This document shows positions 38,706-47,928 of a DNA stretch of 64,000 bases, piece by piece. Origin of the DNA: Streptomyces sp. RKND-216 (GTDB lineage: Bacteria; Actinomycetota; Actinomycetes; Streptomycetales; Streptomycetaceae); NCBI RefSeq assembly GCF_004795255.1, contig NZ_SSBQ01000002.1, positions 849,001 to 913,000 on the forward strand, read 5' to 3'. How positions within the stretch are numbered: the first letter of the stretch is position 1; the number at the start of each line of letters is the position of its first letter. The position numbers and the translations under genes are program-made. The notes under the pieces were generated by a model, which was not told where the DNA came from, did no database searches, and saw only the letters and a list, made by a program, of their open reading frames with translations.

Positions 38706-39163
38706 GAAATCTCGACGTCACCATGGCCGTCACGGTGGGGGTGTTGTTCGCGGTCGGCTTCTACCTGATGCTGCAGCGGCCACTGATGCGCATCGTGTTC
38801 GGCTTCCTGGTGCTGGGCCACGGCACCAACCTGCTGCTGCTGGTGGCCGGAGGGGGGCCGGGAGAGCCACCCGTGGTGGAGGGCGGTTCCCCCGCCGGAG
38901 ACCTGCGGCGGTTCGCCGACCCGCTTCCGCAGGCCATGGTGCTCACGTCGATCGTCATCACCTTCGGTCTGTCGGCGTTCCTGCTGGCCCTGGCGTACCG
39001 GTCGTGGCGCCTGTCCGGACACGACGAGGTGCAGGACGACTTGGAGGACCGGCTGATCGGTACCTCGCGGGAACGAGCGGGAGCGGACCCGGCGTCGGAC
39101 GACGTTCCCGCCGTTGAGGAGGACGCGTCCGGGGCAGGCGGATCGGAGGGATGCCCGTCATGA
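38702..39163 (+). CDS. mrpC: Mrp antiporter subunit C (NuoK-like)
   Basis: A 153-residue protein with three helices homologous to NuoK. FYLMLQRPLMRIVFGFLVLG and PLPQAMVLTSIVITFGLSAF are the family signatures, followed by a long acidic cytoplasmic tail of about 45 residues. The start is coupled to mrpA (ATGA), and the 3' end overlaps mrpD by 13 bp. Confidence 0.94.
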   Translation: MRNLDVTMAVTVGVLFAVGFYLMLQRPLMRIVFGFLVLGHGTNLLLLVAGGGPGEPPVVEGGSPAGDLRRFADPLPQAMVLTSIVITFGLSAFLLALAYRSWRLSGHDEVQDDLEDRLIGTSRERAGADPASDDVPAVEEDASGAGGSEGCPS

Positions 39164-40695
39164 CGGTGCTGCTCGCGCTTCCGGTGCTGGTGCCGGTGCT
39201 CGGGGCCGGGCTGACCCTGCTGACGCGGCGTCAGGTGGTCGTGCAGGTTCTCAGTGTCACCGTGCTGACGGGTGTACTCGTCGATGTGGTCGCGCTGCTG
39301 GTGCTCGCCGACCGGAACGGACCGCTGGTACTGCGGGCGGGAGGCTGGGACGCGCCCGCCGGAATCGTCCTGGTCGCAGACCGGCTGTCCACGCTACTGC
39401 TGACCGCCGCGGTCGCGGTGGCTCTCGCGGTGCTGGTCTTCGCCATCGGACAGGGCGCCGCGGAGGAGCGGCCCGGCGCGGCGACCGCGTTCCACCCCGC
39501 GTATCTGGTCCTGGTCTCCGGGGTCGCGCTGGCGTTCCTCACGGGCGACCTGTTCAACCTCTTCGTCGCCTTCGAGATGATGCTCACGGCGTCCTTCGTG
39601 CTGATCACCCTGGATGCCGGGGAGCCCCGGACCCGTGCCGGGATGACGTACGTCACCACCTCCCTGGTCTCCTCATTGCTGTTCCTCACGGCGATCGCGC
39701 TGCTCTACGCCGCCACCGGCACGGTCACGCTCGCCCAGCTCGCCGGCCGCGTCGGCGGACTTCCGGAAGGTCTTCGGTCTGCCCTCGGTCTGCTGCTGTT
39801 GGTCGTGTTCGGCGTCAAGGCGGCACTGGTACCTCTGCACTTCTGGGTCCCCGACAGCTACCCCACCGCGCCCACCCCGATCACCGCCGTGTTCGCGGCA
39901 CTGCTCACCAAGGTTGGCATGTACGCGATCCTGCGCACCCAGACCCTCGTGTTCCCCCGCTCGGAGCTGTGGGTGCTGCTGGCCGTCGCCGCCGTGACGG
40001 CGATGCTGGTCGGCATCTTCGGCGCACTCGCTCACAAGGACGTGAACAGGGTTCTGGCGTTCACCCTCGTGAGCCATATGGGCTACATGCTGTTCGGGCT
40101 GGCACTCTTCGACGTCGCCGGGCTTACCGGCACAATCCTCTACATGATCCACCACATCGTGGTACAGGCTGCGTTGTTCCTGGTCGCCGGTCTCGTGGTG
40201 GCCCGTACCGGCACCCCCGCCCTGCCCCGGATGGCCGGACGCGCCGCCCCGAGCGCGGCGATCGCGCTGCTGTTCGCGCTACCGGCCCTCAGTGTGGCCG
40301 GCGTACCGCCGTTCTCCGGTTTCGTCGCGAAGGTCGCGCTGCTCCAGGCCGGGGTCGGCAACGGCACCCCCCTCGCGTACATGCTGGCCGGCGCCTCGGT
40401 GCTCACCAGCCTGCTGACGCTGTACGCGATGTCACGGATCTGGCGTCTTGCGTTCCTGCGCACCGTGCGGCCCGACGAGGAGCCGTCCAGCGCCGCCGGA
40501 CGCCACACGGGGCAGCCCGGTGCCGGCCGGGGCGCCGGAAGCCTGATGGTGGGCGCGACAGCGGGAATGGTCGCAATCGGCCTCACCGTCGCCCTGGCCG
40601 CCGGTCCACTGGCCGACATCGGCACCCGGGCCGCACAGGATCTGCTGCGGCCGGACGGGTACCGCGGTGCCGTCATGAAGGGAGCGCAGCGGTGA
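39151..40695 (+). CDS. mrpD: Mrp antiporter subunit D (NuoM/N-like)
   Basis: A 514-residue, 14-helix antiporter-like subunit. DLFNLFVAFEMMLTASFVLI has the key glutamate of helix 5. KAALVPLHFWVPDSYPTAPT contains the conserved lysine and broken-helix HFWxPD motif, and LLTKVGMYAILR follows. It is paired with MrpA as one of the two proton-path subunits. It overlaps mrpC by 13 bp and mrpE by 4 bp. Confidence 0.95.
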   Translation: MPVMTVLLALPVLVPVLGAGLTLLTRRQVVVQVLSVTVLTGVLVDVVALLVLADRNGPLVLRAGGWDAPAGIVLVADRLSTLLLTAAVAVALAVLVFAIGQGAAEERPGAATAFHPAYLVLVSGVALAFLTGDLFNLFVAFEMMLTASFVLITLDAGEPRTRAGMTYVTTSLVSSLLFLTAIALLYAATGTVTLAQLAGRVGGLPEGLRSALGLLLLVVFGVKAALVPLHFWVPDSYPTAPTPITAVFAALLTKVGMYAILRTQTLVFPRSELWVLLAVAAVTAMLVGIFGALAHKDVNRVLAFTLVSHMGYMLFGLALFDVAGLTGTILYMIHHIVVQAALFLVAGLVVARTGTPALPRMAGRAAPSAAIALLFALPALSVAGVPPFSGFVAKVALLQAGVGNGTPLAYMLAGASVLTSLLTLYAMSRIWRLAFLRTVRPDEEPSSAAGRHTGQPGAGRGAGSLMVGATAGMVAIGLTVALAAGPLADIGTRAAQDLLRPDGYRGAVMKGAQR

Positions 40696-41366
40696 CCGAC
40701 CGGCGCTCCCGCCCAGACGACGGACACGGCCACGCGAACGCGCCGCAGCGTCGGCCGTTCAAGCCGTTCAAGCCGTTCCTACGGCGAGTGCCGTCCCTCC
40801 TCTGGCTGTGGCTGCTGTGGCTGCTGCTCTGGGGCGAGGCCAGCGTGCTCACCGTGCTCGGCGGACTCGTGATCTCGGCGACGGTCGTGGCCACTTTTCC
40901 TCTTCCCCGTGCCCGTCCGTACGCCGCCGTGCGGCCACTGCGGCTCATCCTGCTCCTGGTCCACGTCGTCGTCGACGTCCTGGCCTCCGCCTCCACGGTC
41001 GCCTGGGAGGCTTTGCGGCACGGGCCGCGAGCGAGGACGGCCGTCCTCGTGGTCCGGTTGAGCGCGGACACCGACTTCCTCATCGCCGCCACGGCCACGC
41101 TGACCACGCTCACCCCGGGTGACCTGGTCGTCGAGATCGACCGGGACCAGCGTCTCCTCTACGTGCACGCACTCCCGGTGCGCGACCGCGCGGCGGCCGA
41201 ACGCCGCCGTGCCGGCGTCGCGCGTGCGGAACAACAGGTCCTCCGCGCCCTCGCGCCGCGCGGTGAGAAGCCCCGGCCCGAAGCCGATCCCCCTGAGGGG
41301 AGAAGGGGTACGGCAGGAACGTCCGAACGCCCCGGCAAGCACGGTTCGCAGGAGGACCCGCCGTGA
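40692..41366 (+). CDS. mrpE: Mrp antiporter subunit E
   Basis: A 224-residue protein starting at the GTG that overlaps the mrpD stop. The first 33 residues are a basic extension containing the tandem FKPFKPF. Two membrane helices follow (WLWLLWLLLWGEASVLTVLG). The cytoplasmic domain TDFLIAATATLTTLTPGDLV is the family signature. The C-terminus carries a 50-residue charged tail that is probably disordered and longer than in most MrpE proteins. Confidence 0.92.
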   Translation: MTDRRSRPDDGHGHANAPQRRPFKPFKPFLRRVPSLLWLWLLWLLLWGEASVLTVLGGLVISATVVATFPLPRARPYAAVRPLRLILLLVHVVVDVLASASTVAWEALRHGPRARTAVLVVRLSADTDFLIAATATLTTLTPGDLVVEIDRDQRLLYVHALPVRDRAAAERRRAGVARAEQQVLRALAPRGEKPRPEADPPEGRRGTAGTSERPGKHGSQEDPP

Positions 41367-41629
41367 ATCTCGTCTTTCAGATCACCCTGACCATGGTGGC
41401 CGTGACAGGTCTCCTCACGACGGTGCGGCTGCTGCGCGGCCCCGGCGTCCTGTCCCGGATCATCGCTCTCGACATACTCGTGACGCTAATCGTCGCCGGC
41501 GCGGCGACGGGCATCGCAGCCCGCCGGGATGTCACCGCACTGCCGGTGCTGGTGGTGCTCGCGCTGCTGGCCTTCGTCGGAACGGTGACGGCGGCCCATC
41601 TCGTTGAGCGACGGGAGGGCATGCGATGA
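41363..41629 (+). CDS. mrpF: Mrp antiporter subunit F
   Basis: An 88-residue protein with three helices and the signature LLRGPGVLSRIIALDILVTL near residue 23. The GTG start overlaps the mrpE stop by four bases, and the stop overlaps mrpG by four. It is a required small subunit of the antiporter. Confidence 0.93.
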   Translation: MNLVFQITLTMVAVTGLLTTVRLLRGPGVLSRIIALDILVTLIVAGAATGIAARRDVTALPVLVVLALLAFVGTVTAAHLVERREGMR

Positions 41630-42033
41630 TCCCGGACCCGGAAACCGTCCGAGACGTCGTTTCGGCGGTTCTGCTCCTGGGCGGCGCGGTGTTCTGTCTG
41701 CTCGGAGGGGTGGGGCTACTGCGCTTTCCGGACACCGTCTCCCTGCTGCACGCGGCGGCCAAGGCACAGACCGCCGGACTGCTGCTGATCCTGACAGGGA
41801 CCGCACTGCACGTTCCGCTGCCCTACGCCCTGATGCTGGCCCTGGTGGCGCTGTTCCAGTTGATCACCGTGCCGGTCACCGGTCAGGTCGTCGGGAGGAC
41901 CGCCTACCGCACCGGGGCGATCGACCGCGACGGTCTGGTCCTCGACGAACTGGGCGACCGCCTGGCCCGGGACCGGACATCGACAGCGGACCAGGGGCCG
42001 GGGGCCGCGGTCGACCCGGACACCGACCGTTGA
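41626..42033 (+). CDS. mrpG: Mrp antiporter subunit G
   Basis: A 135-residue protein with three helices. GGVGLLRFPDTVSLLHAAAKAQTAG is the family signature, with an acidic C-terminal tail. It is the last gene of the coupled mrpA(B)CDEFG operon. No clear terminator hairpin is visible before the convergent EamA gene 190 bp away. Confidence 0.93.
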   Translation: MIPDPETVRDVVSAVLLLGGAVFCLLGGVGLLRFPDTVSLLHAAAKAQTAGLLLILTGTALHVPLPYALMLALVALFQLITVPVTGQVVGRTAYRTGAIDRDGLVLDELGDRLARDRTSTADQGPGAAVDPDTDR

Positions 42034-42222
42034 CGGTGCCACCCGCACGGCCGCAGAGACTCCCCGCCCGGCCCGTGCCGACGGATCAGCCGCAGGCGGC
42101 GAAGCACAGAACCGCGGTCCCACCGGGGCCGACGCGTGCTCACGCAACGCCTGCACCACGGCGTGCCCGGTCGATCAGGCACGGATTCACCGCGCACGAG
42201 CCGCCACATGTCTGACGCCTCG

Positions 42223-43194
42223 TCACTCGTGCCGCCCACTCTCCGCGCGCGCACCCTGACGCCACGTGCGCGGGGACGGCCCACCCGGTGCCGTCCGGGC
42301 AGCGTCGGAGGTCACGCGGCGCAGGCCCGGCAGACGGCGATGGGTCGCGAGGATACCGAGGACGACCAGGACCGTGCCGGCCGCCTGGGGCCAGGTGACC
42401 GGCTCGCGGAGGAGGAGGACGCCGAGGGTGACGCCGACCACCGGCGTCAGGTAGGTGACGGCGGCGGCGTCGGCCGCGCCCCAGGCCGCGACAACGTTGG
42501 TGTTCCAGACGTAGGCGAGGCCGGTGCCGAAGACTCCGAGGGCGACGATCGCGCACACCACGGGCCAGGTCGGCGCGATCGCCGGCGCTGGGGCCAGGAA
42601 CGGCGTCGCCGCCAGCATCAGCACCGCCCCGGCGGTGACCTGGACGGCGGCGACGGACAGCGCGGGCAGCCGGCGCGGCGAGACGAAACGCCGTAGGTAG
42701 ACGAAGGCGACGCCGTAACAGGCCGTGGCGGCCAGACAGGCGAGCTGCGCGGCCAGGTTGCCGCCGAGATCAGCGCCGAACGGGTCGAGGATCACCAGCA
42801 CGCCGACGAAGCCGAGCAGCAGCCCGGCCGCGCCGTGGCGGGTGAGGCGTTCGGCCGGCAGCAGGGCTGCGGACCACGCCATAGCCATCAGAGGCGTGGT
42901 GGCGTTGTAGGTGCTGGCCAGCCCCGAGGGGATGTGCTGCTCCGCCCAGGCGAAGAGCGTGAACGGCACGAGGCAGAGCAGCAGCGCCACGACGGTGAGA
43001 TGGCCCCACAGGACCGGGTCGCGGGGCACCCGCCGGCGCATGACCCAGGTGGTCAGCAGGAGTGCGCCGGCGCCGAACACCATGCGCCCCCAGACCACCT
43101 GGAGGGGCGACAGCCCCTCCAGCCCGATCTTGATGAACAGGAAGCTGGAGCCCCATGCCAGGGCGAGCAGGACGAACTGGCCGACGACCGGCAA
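42223..43194 (-). CDS. EamA/DMT-family transporter
   Basis: A 323-residue protein with ten predicted helices in two EamA repeats. LLALAWGSSFLFIKIGLEGL opens the first and FVYLRRFVSPRRLPALSVAA marks the second. The start is a TTG at 43194, supported by AAGGAGAG seven bases upstream. The C-terminal 35 residues are basic and cytoplasmic. Members export metabolites or amino acids. The cargo is unknown. Confidence 0.88.
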   Translation of the reverse strand: MPVVGQFVLLALAWGSSFLFIKIGLEGLSPLQVVWGRMVFGAGALLLTTWVMRRRVPRDPVLWGHLTVVALLLCLVPFTLFAWAEQHIPSGLASTYNATTPLMAMAWSAALLPAERLTRHGAAGLLLGFVGVLVILDPFGADLGGNLAAQLACLAATACYGVAFVYLRRFVSPRRLPALSVAAVQVTAGAVLMLAATPFLAPAPAIAPTWPVVCAIVALGVFGTGLAYVWNTNVVAAWGAADAAAVTYLTPVVGVTLGVLLLREPVTWPQAAGTVLVVLGILATHRRLPGLRRVTSDAARTAPGGPSPRTWRQGARAESGRHE

Positions 43195-43441
43195 CGCTTC
43201 TCTCCTTCGCTGTGTGCGACACCACGCCTTGTCACGCCCTCCCGAGAAAAGCGCGTTCCCGTCAGGGTCACCGGCGGGATTCGGACGTCGTGCACCGGCC
43301 CTCGGGGCTTGGTCGGAGCGGACCAGTGGCGGGGCCCGGACCGGGGTCTCGACACCGGTCCGCGCACCGTGCCCCTACGAATTGGTGCGTGCTAGCGGGT
43401 GAGGCCGTTGAGGGGTTCTTGCTGGTGGGTGGCACGAGATG
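43195..43441. other. Non-coding stretch between the EamA gene and the IS630 relic
   Basis: About 250 bp contain the EamA ribosome-binding site and promoter region. The rest shows no coding frame with Streptomyces-like third-position bias. The sequence next to the transposase relic (43380-43441) does not continue the transposase, so it marks one break of the deleted element. Confidence 0.4.
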
Positions 43442-43640
43442 ATTCATGACCTGGGCGACCAGGGCCACGAAGGGGTCGATCCGGTCCTGGGCTCGGTGCG
43501 GCCGAACACCCTGGCCCGGTGGACGTCGCAGGCGGCGAGGTACGCCAGGACGCCTTCGCGACTACGGGTGTGGTTCACGCACATCGCGCGGGCATGGCCG
43601 GGGGCGAGAGTGGGATGGCAGCGGCAGCGGCCTGGATGGA
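43442..43640 (-). pseudogene. IS630-type transposase fragment (two frameshifts)
   Basis: On the minus strand three frames together give CRCHPTLAPGHARAMCVNHT, then EGVLAYLAACDVHRARVFGR, then TEPRTG and DPFVALVAQVMN. This resembles the central DDE region of IS630-family transposases (AYLAAYDVHRA...FGR...TGI.PF..LV.QVM). One frame break is a missing A in GGAATCG near 43478; another is near 43628. Both ends of the transposase and any terminal inverted repeats are gone. It is a small scar of an insertion in an accessory region. Confidence 0.6.
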
Positions 43641-43809
43641 GTCTTCAGTCGACCCGCAGAACGCCGCGCAGAAGACGCCCGACATGCACGACGCAGTCGA
43701 CGACACGCAGATTCGTAGGGCGCCAGTGGGGGCGACGCGACCTGGCACGTGCCCCGGCCTCACGTCGACCCCCGAAGGACTTACGGAGTCGACCACTTAG
43801 GGTTTCCTC
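43641..43809. other. Upstream region of the hydrolase-ABC fusion
   Basis: These 169 bp between the transposase relic and the fusion gene may still hold transposase-derived sequence and the promoter. No strong Shine-Dalgarno precedes the ATG at 43810, where only AGGGTTTCC is seen. I see no defined promoter hexamers. Confidence 0.35.
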
Positions 43810-46602
43810 ATGCAGATCCGACTTCCCCGGCCGAGGAGCCGCCGCCTGCTCGCGGGCGCCTCGGCCCTCGCCGTACTCGCCGGTGCCGGCGCCTGGACCG
43901 CGTCCGCCGACGACTCAGCACCCACCGTGCACCGCCTGGAACGGGTACACGACATGCCGGGGGCGGAGATCGACACCTCGTACTTCACGACGGGTGGCGC
44001 CCGACCGCGCCCCGCGGTGCTCCTCGCGCACGGTTTCGGCGGCAGCAAGCAGGACGTCCGCGGGCAGGCCGAGCAGTTGGCGCGGGACGGGTACGCCGTC
44101 CTCACCTGGTCCGCGCGCGGCTTCGGTGAGTCCACCGGGAAGATCGGCCTGAACGACCCGGAGGGCGAGGTCGCGGACGTCTCCCGACTCATCGACTGGC
44201 TGGCGGAGCGTGACGAGGTGCAGCTCGACGGGGACGGCGACCCGCGCGTCGGCATCAGCGGCTCCTCGTACGGGGGCGCCGTCTCCCTGCTGGCGACGGC
44301 CCTCGACGAGCGGGTAGACGCCCTCGCACCGCGGATCACCTACGGGAACCTCGCCGACGCGCTCTTCCCCGACGGCGTCTTCAAGAAGCTGTGGGCCGGG
44401 ATCTTCTTCTCGACCGGTACGGCGGCCGCCCCCGGCGGCCTGGCACCGGGCGGCCCGACAACCGGCGAGCCGCCTGCCGAGGACCCCGCGGACGGCCGCG
44501 CACGGTCCGGGGCGGACTCCGCCGGAGACTCCGCGGCCCCTGCGGACGCGCCCGCCGACGGCGGCACATCGGCGCCTGCCGACCCCACGGCATGCGGCGC
44601 GTTCACGAAGGAACTCTGCGCCATGTACCAGCGGGTCGCCGTGGCCGGTAAGCCCGACCCGGAGGCCCGTGCGCTGCTGGAGAGCCGAAGCCCGTCGGCG
44701 TTCGCCGACCGCATCGACGAGCCCGCGCTCCTCGTCCAGGGGCAGTCCGACTCGCTCTTCCCCCTCTCTCACGCGGACGCCATGGCCGAGGCGATCCGAG
44801 GCAACGGCGCCCCCGTCGCCGTCGACTGGATCGCCGGGGGCCACGACGGCGGCGACAGCGAAACCGCGCGTGTCGAGGCCCGCATCGGCGCCTGGTTCGA
44901 CCGCCACCTCAAGCAGGACCAGAGCACGGACGCCGGCCCGGCGTTCCGCGTGACCCGGACCGGCGGCATCGACTCCACCGACGGCCAGGTGACCTCGCGC
45001 GGCGCGACCAGCACCACCTACCCGGGCCTTACCGCCGGCACCCGCGAGGTGGAACTCTCCGGACCGGAGCAGCCCTTCGCCAACCCGGCGGGCGGCGCAC
45101 CGCCGGCGATCTCCTCCGTCCCGGGACTGGGCGGCGGCGCCGGCGCGCTCTCCTCGTTCGGCGTCGGGATCTCCCTCGACTTCCCCGGCCAGCACGCGCG
45201 GTTCGAATCGGCTCCGCTGGACCGCCCGCTGCGCATCACCGGCACGCCCACCGTCGACGTCGAAGTGGCCTCCGACAGTGGCGAAGCGGTGCTGTTCGGC
45301 AAGCTCTACGACGTCGGGCCGGGCGGCAGACAGCAGGTCCTGCCCTCGCAGCTGGTCGCCCCGGTCCGGATCGAGGACGCGCAGGACGGCCGGAAGGTCG
45401 AGCTGACCCTTCCGGCCATCGACCACGAGGTCGACGCCGGGCACCGGCTGCGGCTGGTCCTCGCCGCCACCGACCTCGGGTACGCGTCCCCGGACGAGCC
45501 CGCGCGCTACACCGCCTCCGTGGCGGGAGCCCTCTCCGTGCCCACCGCGCCGGACGTGCGGACCGAGGACGCCGGGCTGGCCTGGTGGGTGTGGGCGCTG
45601 CCCGCCACGGGCGCCGTGCTAGCCGCCGCACTCCTGCTCACCGCGCGCCGCCGGTCCGTGCCGCCCGCCCCGGACCCCGGACGTGCCGAGGTGCCGCTGG
45701 AGATCACCGGCCTGACCAAGCGCTACGCCGGAGCGTCCGACCGGTACGCCGTGCGGGAGCTGTCCTTCCGCGTCGAGCCGGGTCAGGTGCTCGGCCTCCT
45801 CGGCCCGAACGGCGCAGGCAAGACGACCACCCTGCGGATGCTGATGGGCCTGATCCGCCCCGACGAAGGGGAGATCCGGGTCTTCGGTCACGCCATCCGG
45901 CCCGGTGCGCCCGTGCTGTCCCGGGTCGGCGCGTTCGTCGAGGGAGCCGGCTTCCTGCCGCACCTGTCCGGCCGGGAGAACCTGGAGCTGTACTGGGCGG
46001 CCACCGGGCGACCGGCCGCCGACGCGCAGATGGAGGAGGTCCTGGAGATCGCCGGGCTCGGCGACGCGCTGGCCCGCGCCGTCCGCACGTACTCGCAGGG
46101 CATGCGGCAACGGCTCGCCATCGCCCAGGCCATGCTCGGGATGCCGGACCTGCTGATCCTGGACGAGCCCACCAACGGTCTCGACCCGCCGCAGATCCGC
46201 GAGATGCGGGAGGTGATGACCCGTTACGCGGCCGACGGCCGGACCGTCATCGTCTCCAGCCACCTGCTCTCCGAGGTCGAGCAGTGCTGCACTCACCTGG
46301 TGGTCATGGACCGCGGCCAGCTGGTCCAGGCGGGCCCGGTCGGCGAGATCACCGGCGAGGGCGACACCCTGCTCGTCACCACCGAGCACGCGGTACCCGA
46401 GCCGACCGTCGAGGAGATCGCGGCGCTGCCCGGGATCCGTTCCGTCGTACGTGCCGACGAAGGGCTGCTCGTACGGCTCGACGGCGCGCCGGCCGCGACG
46501 CTCGTCGCCGAACTGGTGCGTCTGGACGTACCCGTGAGCGGCGTCGCCCCGCACCACCGCCTGGAAGACGCCTTCCTCACCCTGATCGGAGCATCCGCAT
46601 GA
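43810..46602 (+). CDS. Membrane-anchored CocE/S15-type alpha/beta hydrolase fused to an ABC-transporter ATPase
   Basis: A single 930-residue polypeptide with two enzyme domains. Residues 1-34 look like a signal anchor (RRLLAGASALAVLAGAGAW). Residues 45-345 are an alpha/beta hydrolase with nucleophile elbow GISGSSYGG, interrupted by an Ala/Gly/Pro-rich insert at about 205-258. Residues 380-570 resemble the PepX C-terminal jelly-roll. A membrane helix, WWVWALPATGAVLAAALLL (about 591-612), follows. The rest is a nucleotide-binding domain with GPNGAGKTTT, YSQGMRQRLAIA and LLILDEPTNGLD. The helix order would place the hydrolase outside and the ATPase inside. The permease gene overlaps its stop. 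A combined peptidase/exporter is inferred. Confidence 0.9.
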   Translation: MQIRLPRPRSRRLLAGASALAVLAGAGAWTASADDSAPTVHRLERVHDMPGAEIDTSYFTTGGARPRPAVLLAHGFGGSKQDVRGQAEQLARDGYAVLTWSARGFGESTGKIGLNDPEGEVADVSRLIDWLAERDEVQLDGDGDPRVGISGSSYGGAVSLLATALDERVDALAPRITYGNLADALFPDGVFKKLWAGIFFSTGTAAAPGGLAPGGPTTGEPPAEDPADGRARSGADSAGDSAAPADAPADGGTSAPADPTACGAFTKELCAMYQRVAVAGKPDPEARALLESRSPSAFADRIDEPALLVQGQSDSLFPLSHADAMAEAIRGNGAPVAVDWIAGGHDGGDSETARVEARIGAWFDRHLKQDQSTDAGPAFRVTRTGGIDSTDGQVTSRGATSTTYPGLTAGTREVELSGPEQPFANPAGGAPPAISSVPGLGGGAGALSSFGVGISLDFPGQHARFESAPLDRPLRITGTPTVDVEVASDSGEAVLFGKLYDVGPGGRQQVLPSQLVAPVRIEDAQDGRKVELTLPAIDHEVDAGHRLRLVLAATDLGYASPDEPARYTASVAGALSVPTAPDVRTEDAGLAWWVWALPATGAVLAAALLLTARRRSVPPAPDPGRAEVPLEITGLTKRYAGASDRYAVRELSFRVEPGQVLGLLGPNGAGKTTTLRMLMGLIRPDEGEIRVFGHAIRPGAPVLSRVGAFVEGAGFLPHLSGRENLELYWAATGRPAADAQMEEVLEIAGLGDALARAVRTYSQGMRQRLAIAQAMLGMPDLLILDEPTNGLDPPQIREMREVMTRYAADGRTVIVSSHLLSEVEQCCTHLVVMDRGQLVQAGPVGEITGEGDTLLVTTEHAVPEPTVEEIAALPGIRSVVRADEGLLVRLDGAPAATLVAELVRLDVPVSGVAPHHRLEDAFLTLIGASA

Positions 46603-47519
46603 GCGCCCCGGTGAACACCGGACCGGGCGCACCGGCGCCCGCCGCGTCCGCACCCGACGCACGGGCGTCCGGGCCGTCCGCGCCCGGCTACCGCGCCGGG
46701 CGCACCCTGCCGCTGCGGGTGGAGGCGCTGCGGCAGCTCAAGCGCCGCCGCACCCTCGCGATGGCGGCCGTGCTGGGGGCGCTGCCGCTGATCCTCATCG
46801 CGGCCTTCGCGATCGGAGGCAGCCCCGCCGACGACGGGCCCGGCAGGCGCATCAACCTGATGGACACCGCCACCGCCTCGGGTGCGAACTTCGCCGCCAC
46901 CTGCCTCTTCGTGTCGGCCGGTTTCCTGCTGGTCGTGCCGGTCGCGCTCTTCCACGGCGACACGGTCGCCTCCGAGGCCAACTGGTCGTCCCTCCGCTAC
47001 CTGCTCGCCGCGCCCGTGCCCCGCACGCGGCTGCTGTGGTCGAAGCTCGCGGTGGCGCTCGGGTTCAGCGCGGCGGCAATGCTGCTGCTGCCCCTGGTGG
47101 GTCTCGTCTCGGGAACCCTCGCCTACGGCTGGGGGCCGCTGAAGCTGCCTGCCGGCGGCTCGCTGCCGGCGGGCGACACCCTGTTGCGGATCGGCGTGAT
47201 CGTGGCGTTCGTCTTCGTCTCCCAACTGGTCACCGCGGGGCTGGCGTTCTGGCTCTCGACCAAGACCGACGCGCCGCTCGGCGCGGTCGGCGGCGCCGTG
47301 GGACTGACCATCATCGGAAACGTCCTGGACGCGGTGGAGGCGCTGGGCGGCTGGCGTCAAGCCCTGCCCGCACACTGGCAGTTCGCCTGGGTCGACGCGC
47401 TGCAACCACAGGTGGAGTGGGGCGGGATGATCAAGGGCGCTGCGGTGTCCGTGACCTTCGCGCTGGTGCTCTTCGCCCTCGCCTTCCGCAACTTCTCCCG
47501 CAAGGACATCGTGTCGTAG
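46599..47519 (+). CDS. ABC-2 type permease partner of the hydrolase-ATPase fusion
   Basis: A 306-residue membrane protein with about six helices. A Pro/Ala-rich N-terminal tail of 35 residues is followed by LRVEALRQLKRRRTLAMAAV, the usual ABC-2 entry helix, then DTVASEANWSSLRYLLAAPV, the cytoplasmic loop that contacts the ATPase. The ATG overlaps the stop of the fusion gene (ATGA), so both are made together. The transported compound is not known. Confidence 0.9.
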   Translation: MSAPVNTGPGAPAPAASAPDARASGPSAPGYRAGRTLPLRVEALRQLKRRRTLAMAAVLGALPLILIAAFAIGGSPADDGPGRRINLMDTATASGANFAATCLFVSAGFLLVVPVALFHGDTVASEANWSSLRYLLAAPVPRTRLLWSKLAVALGFSAAAMLLLPLVGLVSGTLAYGWGPLKLPAGGSLPAGDTLLRIGVIVAFVFVSQLVTAGLAFWLSTKTDAPLGAVGGAVGLTIIGNVLDAVEALGGWRQALPAHWQFAWVDALQPQVEWGGMIKGAAVSVTFALVLFALAFRNFSRKDIVS

Positions 47520-47620
47520 TTCCCCCGGGGCAGCCCGGCCCGACAGCCCGGATCCGGTGACGAGAGCCCCGGCGCCGGGCTGTCGGGTCTGATGTCCAAA
47601 CGGGCCTCCCCCCCTCGCCC

Positions 47621-47668
47621 GGTGGGCCCGGCGGTGGGCCCGGCGGAGGGCCCGGCGGAGGGCCCGGA
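47621..47668. repeat. 12-bp tandem repeat, four copies
   Basis: CGGTGGGCCCGG occurs twice (47621-47632, 47633-47644), then CGGAGGGCCCGG twice (47645-47656, 47657-47668). Each unit holds the palindrome GGGCCC. It could fold into a stable structure that helps end transcription after the permease gene. Confidence 0.75.
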
Positions 47669-47888
47669 CGCATCGTGGCCGGTGATCCCTACCACACCGA
47701 AAGCACATTGACGTCGCAGTTGCGACGCGTAAAGAAGCAGGCGCAAACGGACACCACGAGCATGACAAAACGGGCATGTCGATGAAGTGAACGTGTAGGC
47801 ATCACCTGTTACTGCCCCGAATCAGGCAGGAGTGCACCTCACGGACCGCGGAGCCGCCCACGGACGGTCCCGTCGTAAAGAGGCTGTT

Positions 47889-47928
47889 AACGTGCGGAAG
47901 GTTTGCGGGTTCAAAGGGTCCGCACGTT
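47889..47928. promoter_or_regulatory. Inverted repeat upstream of the sodium:solute symporter
   Basis: AACGTGCGGA (47889-47898) is repeated in perfect inversion as TCCGCACGTT (47919-47928) with 20 bp between. The arms are preceded by TGTT and followed by GTTGTGAAC. It is 155 bp before the symporter start. It may be an operator for a dimeric regulator with two half-sites three turns apart, or the stem of an mRNA leader. Confidence 0.45.
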
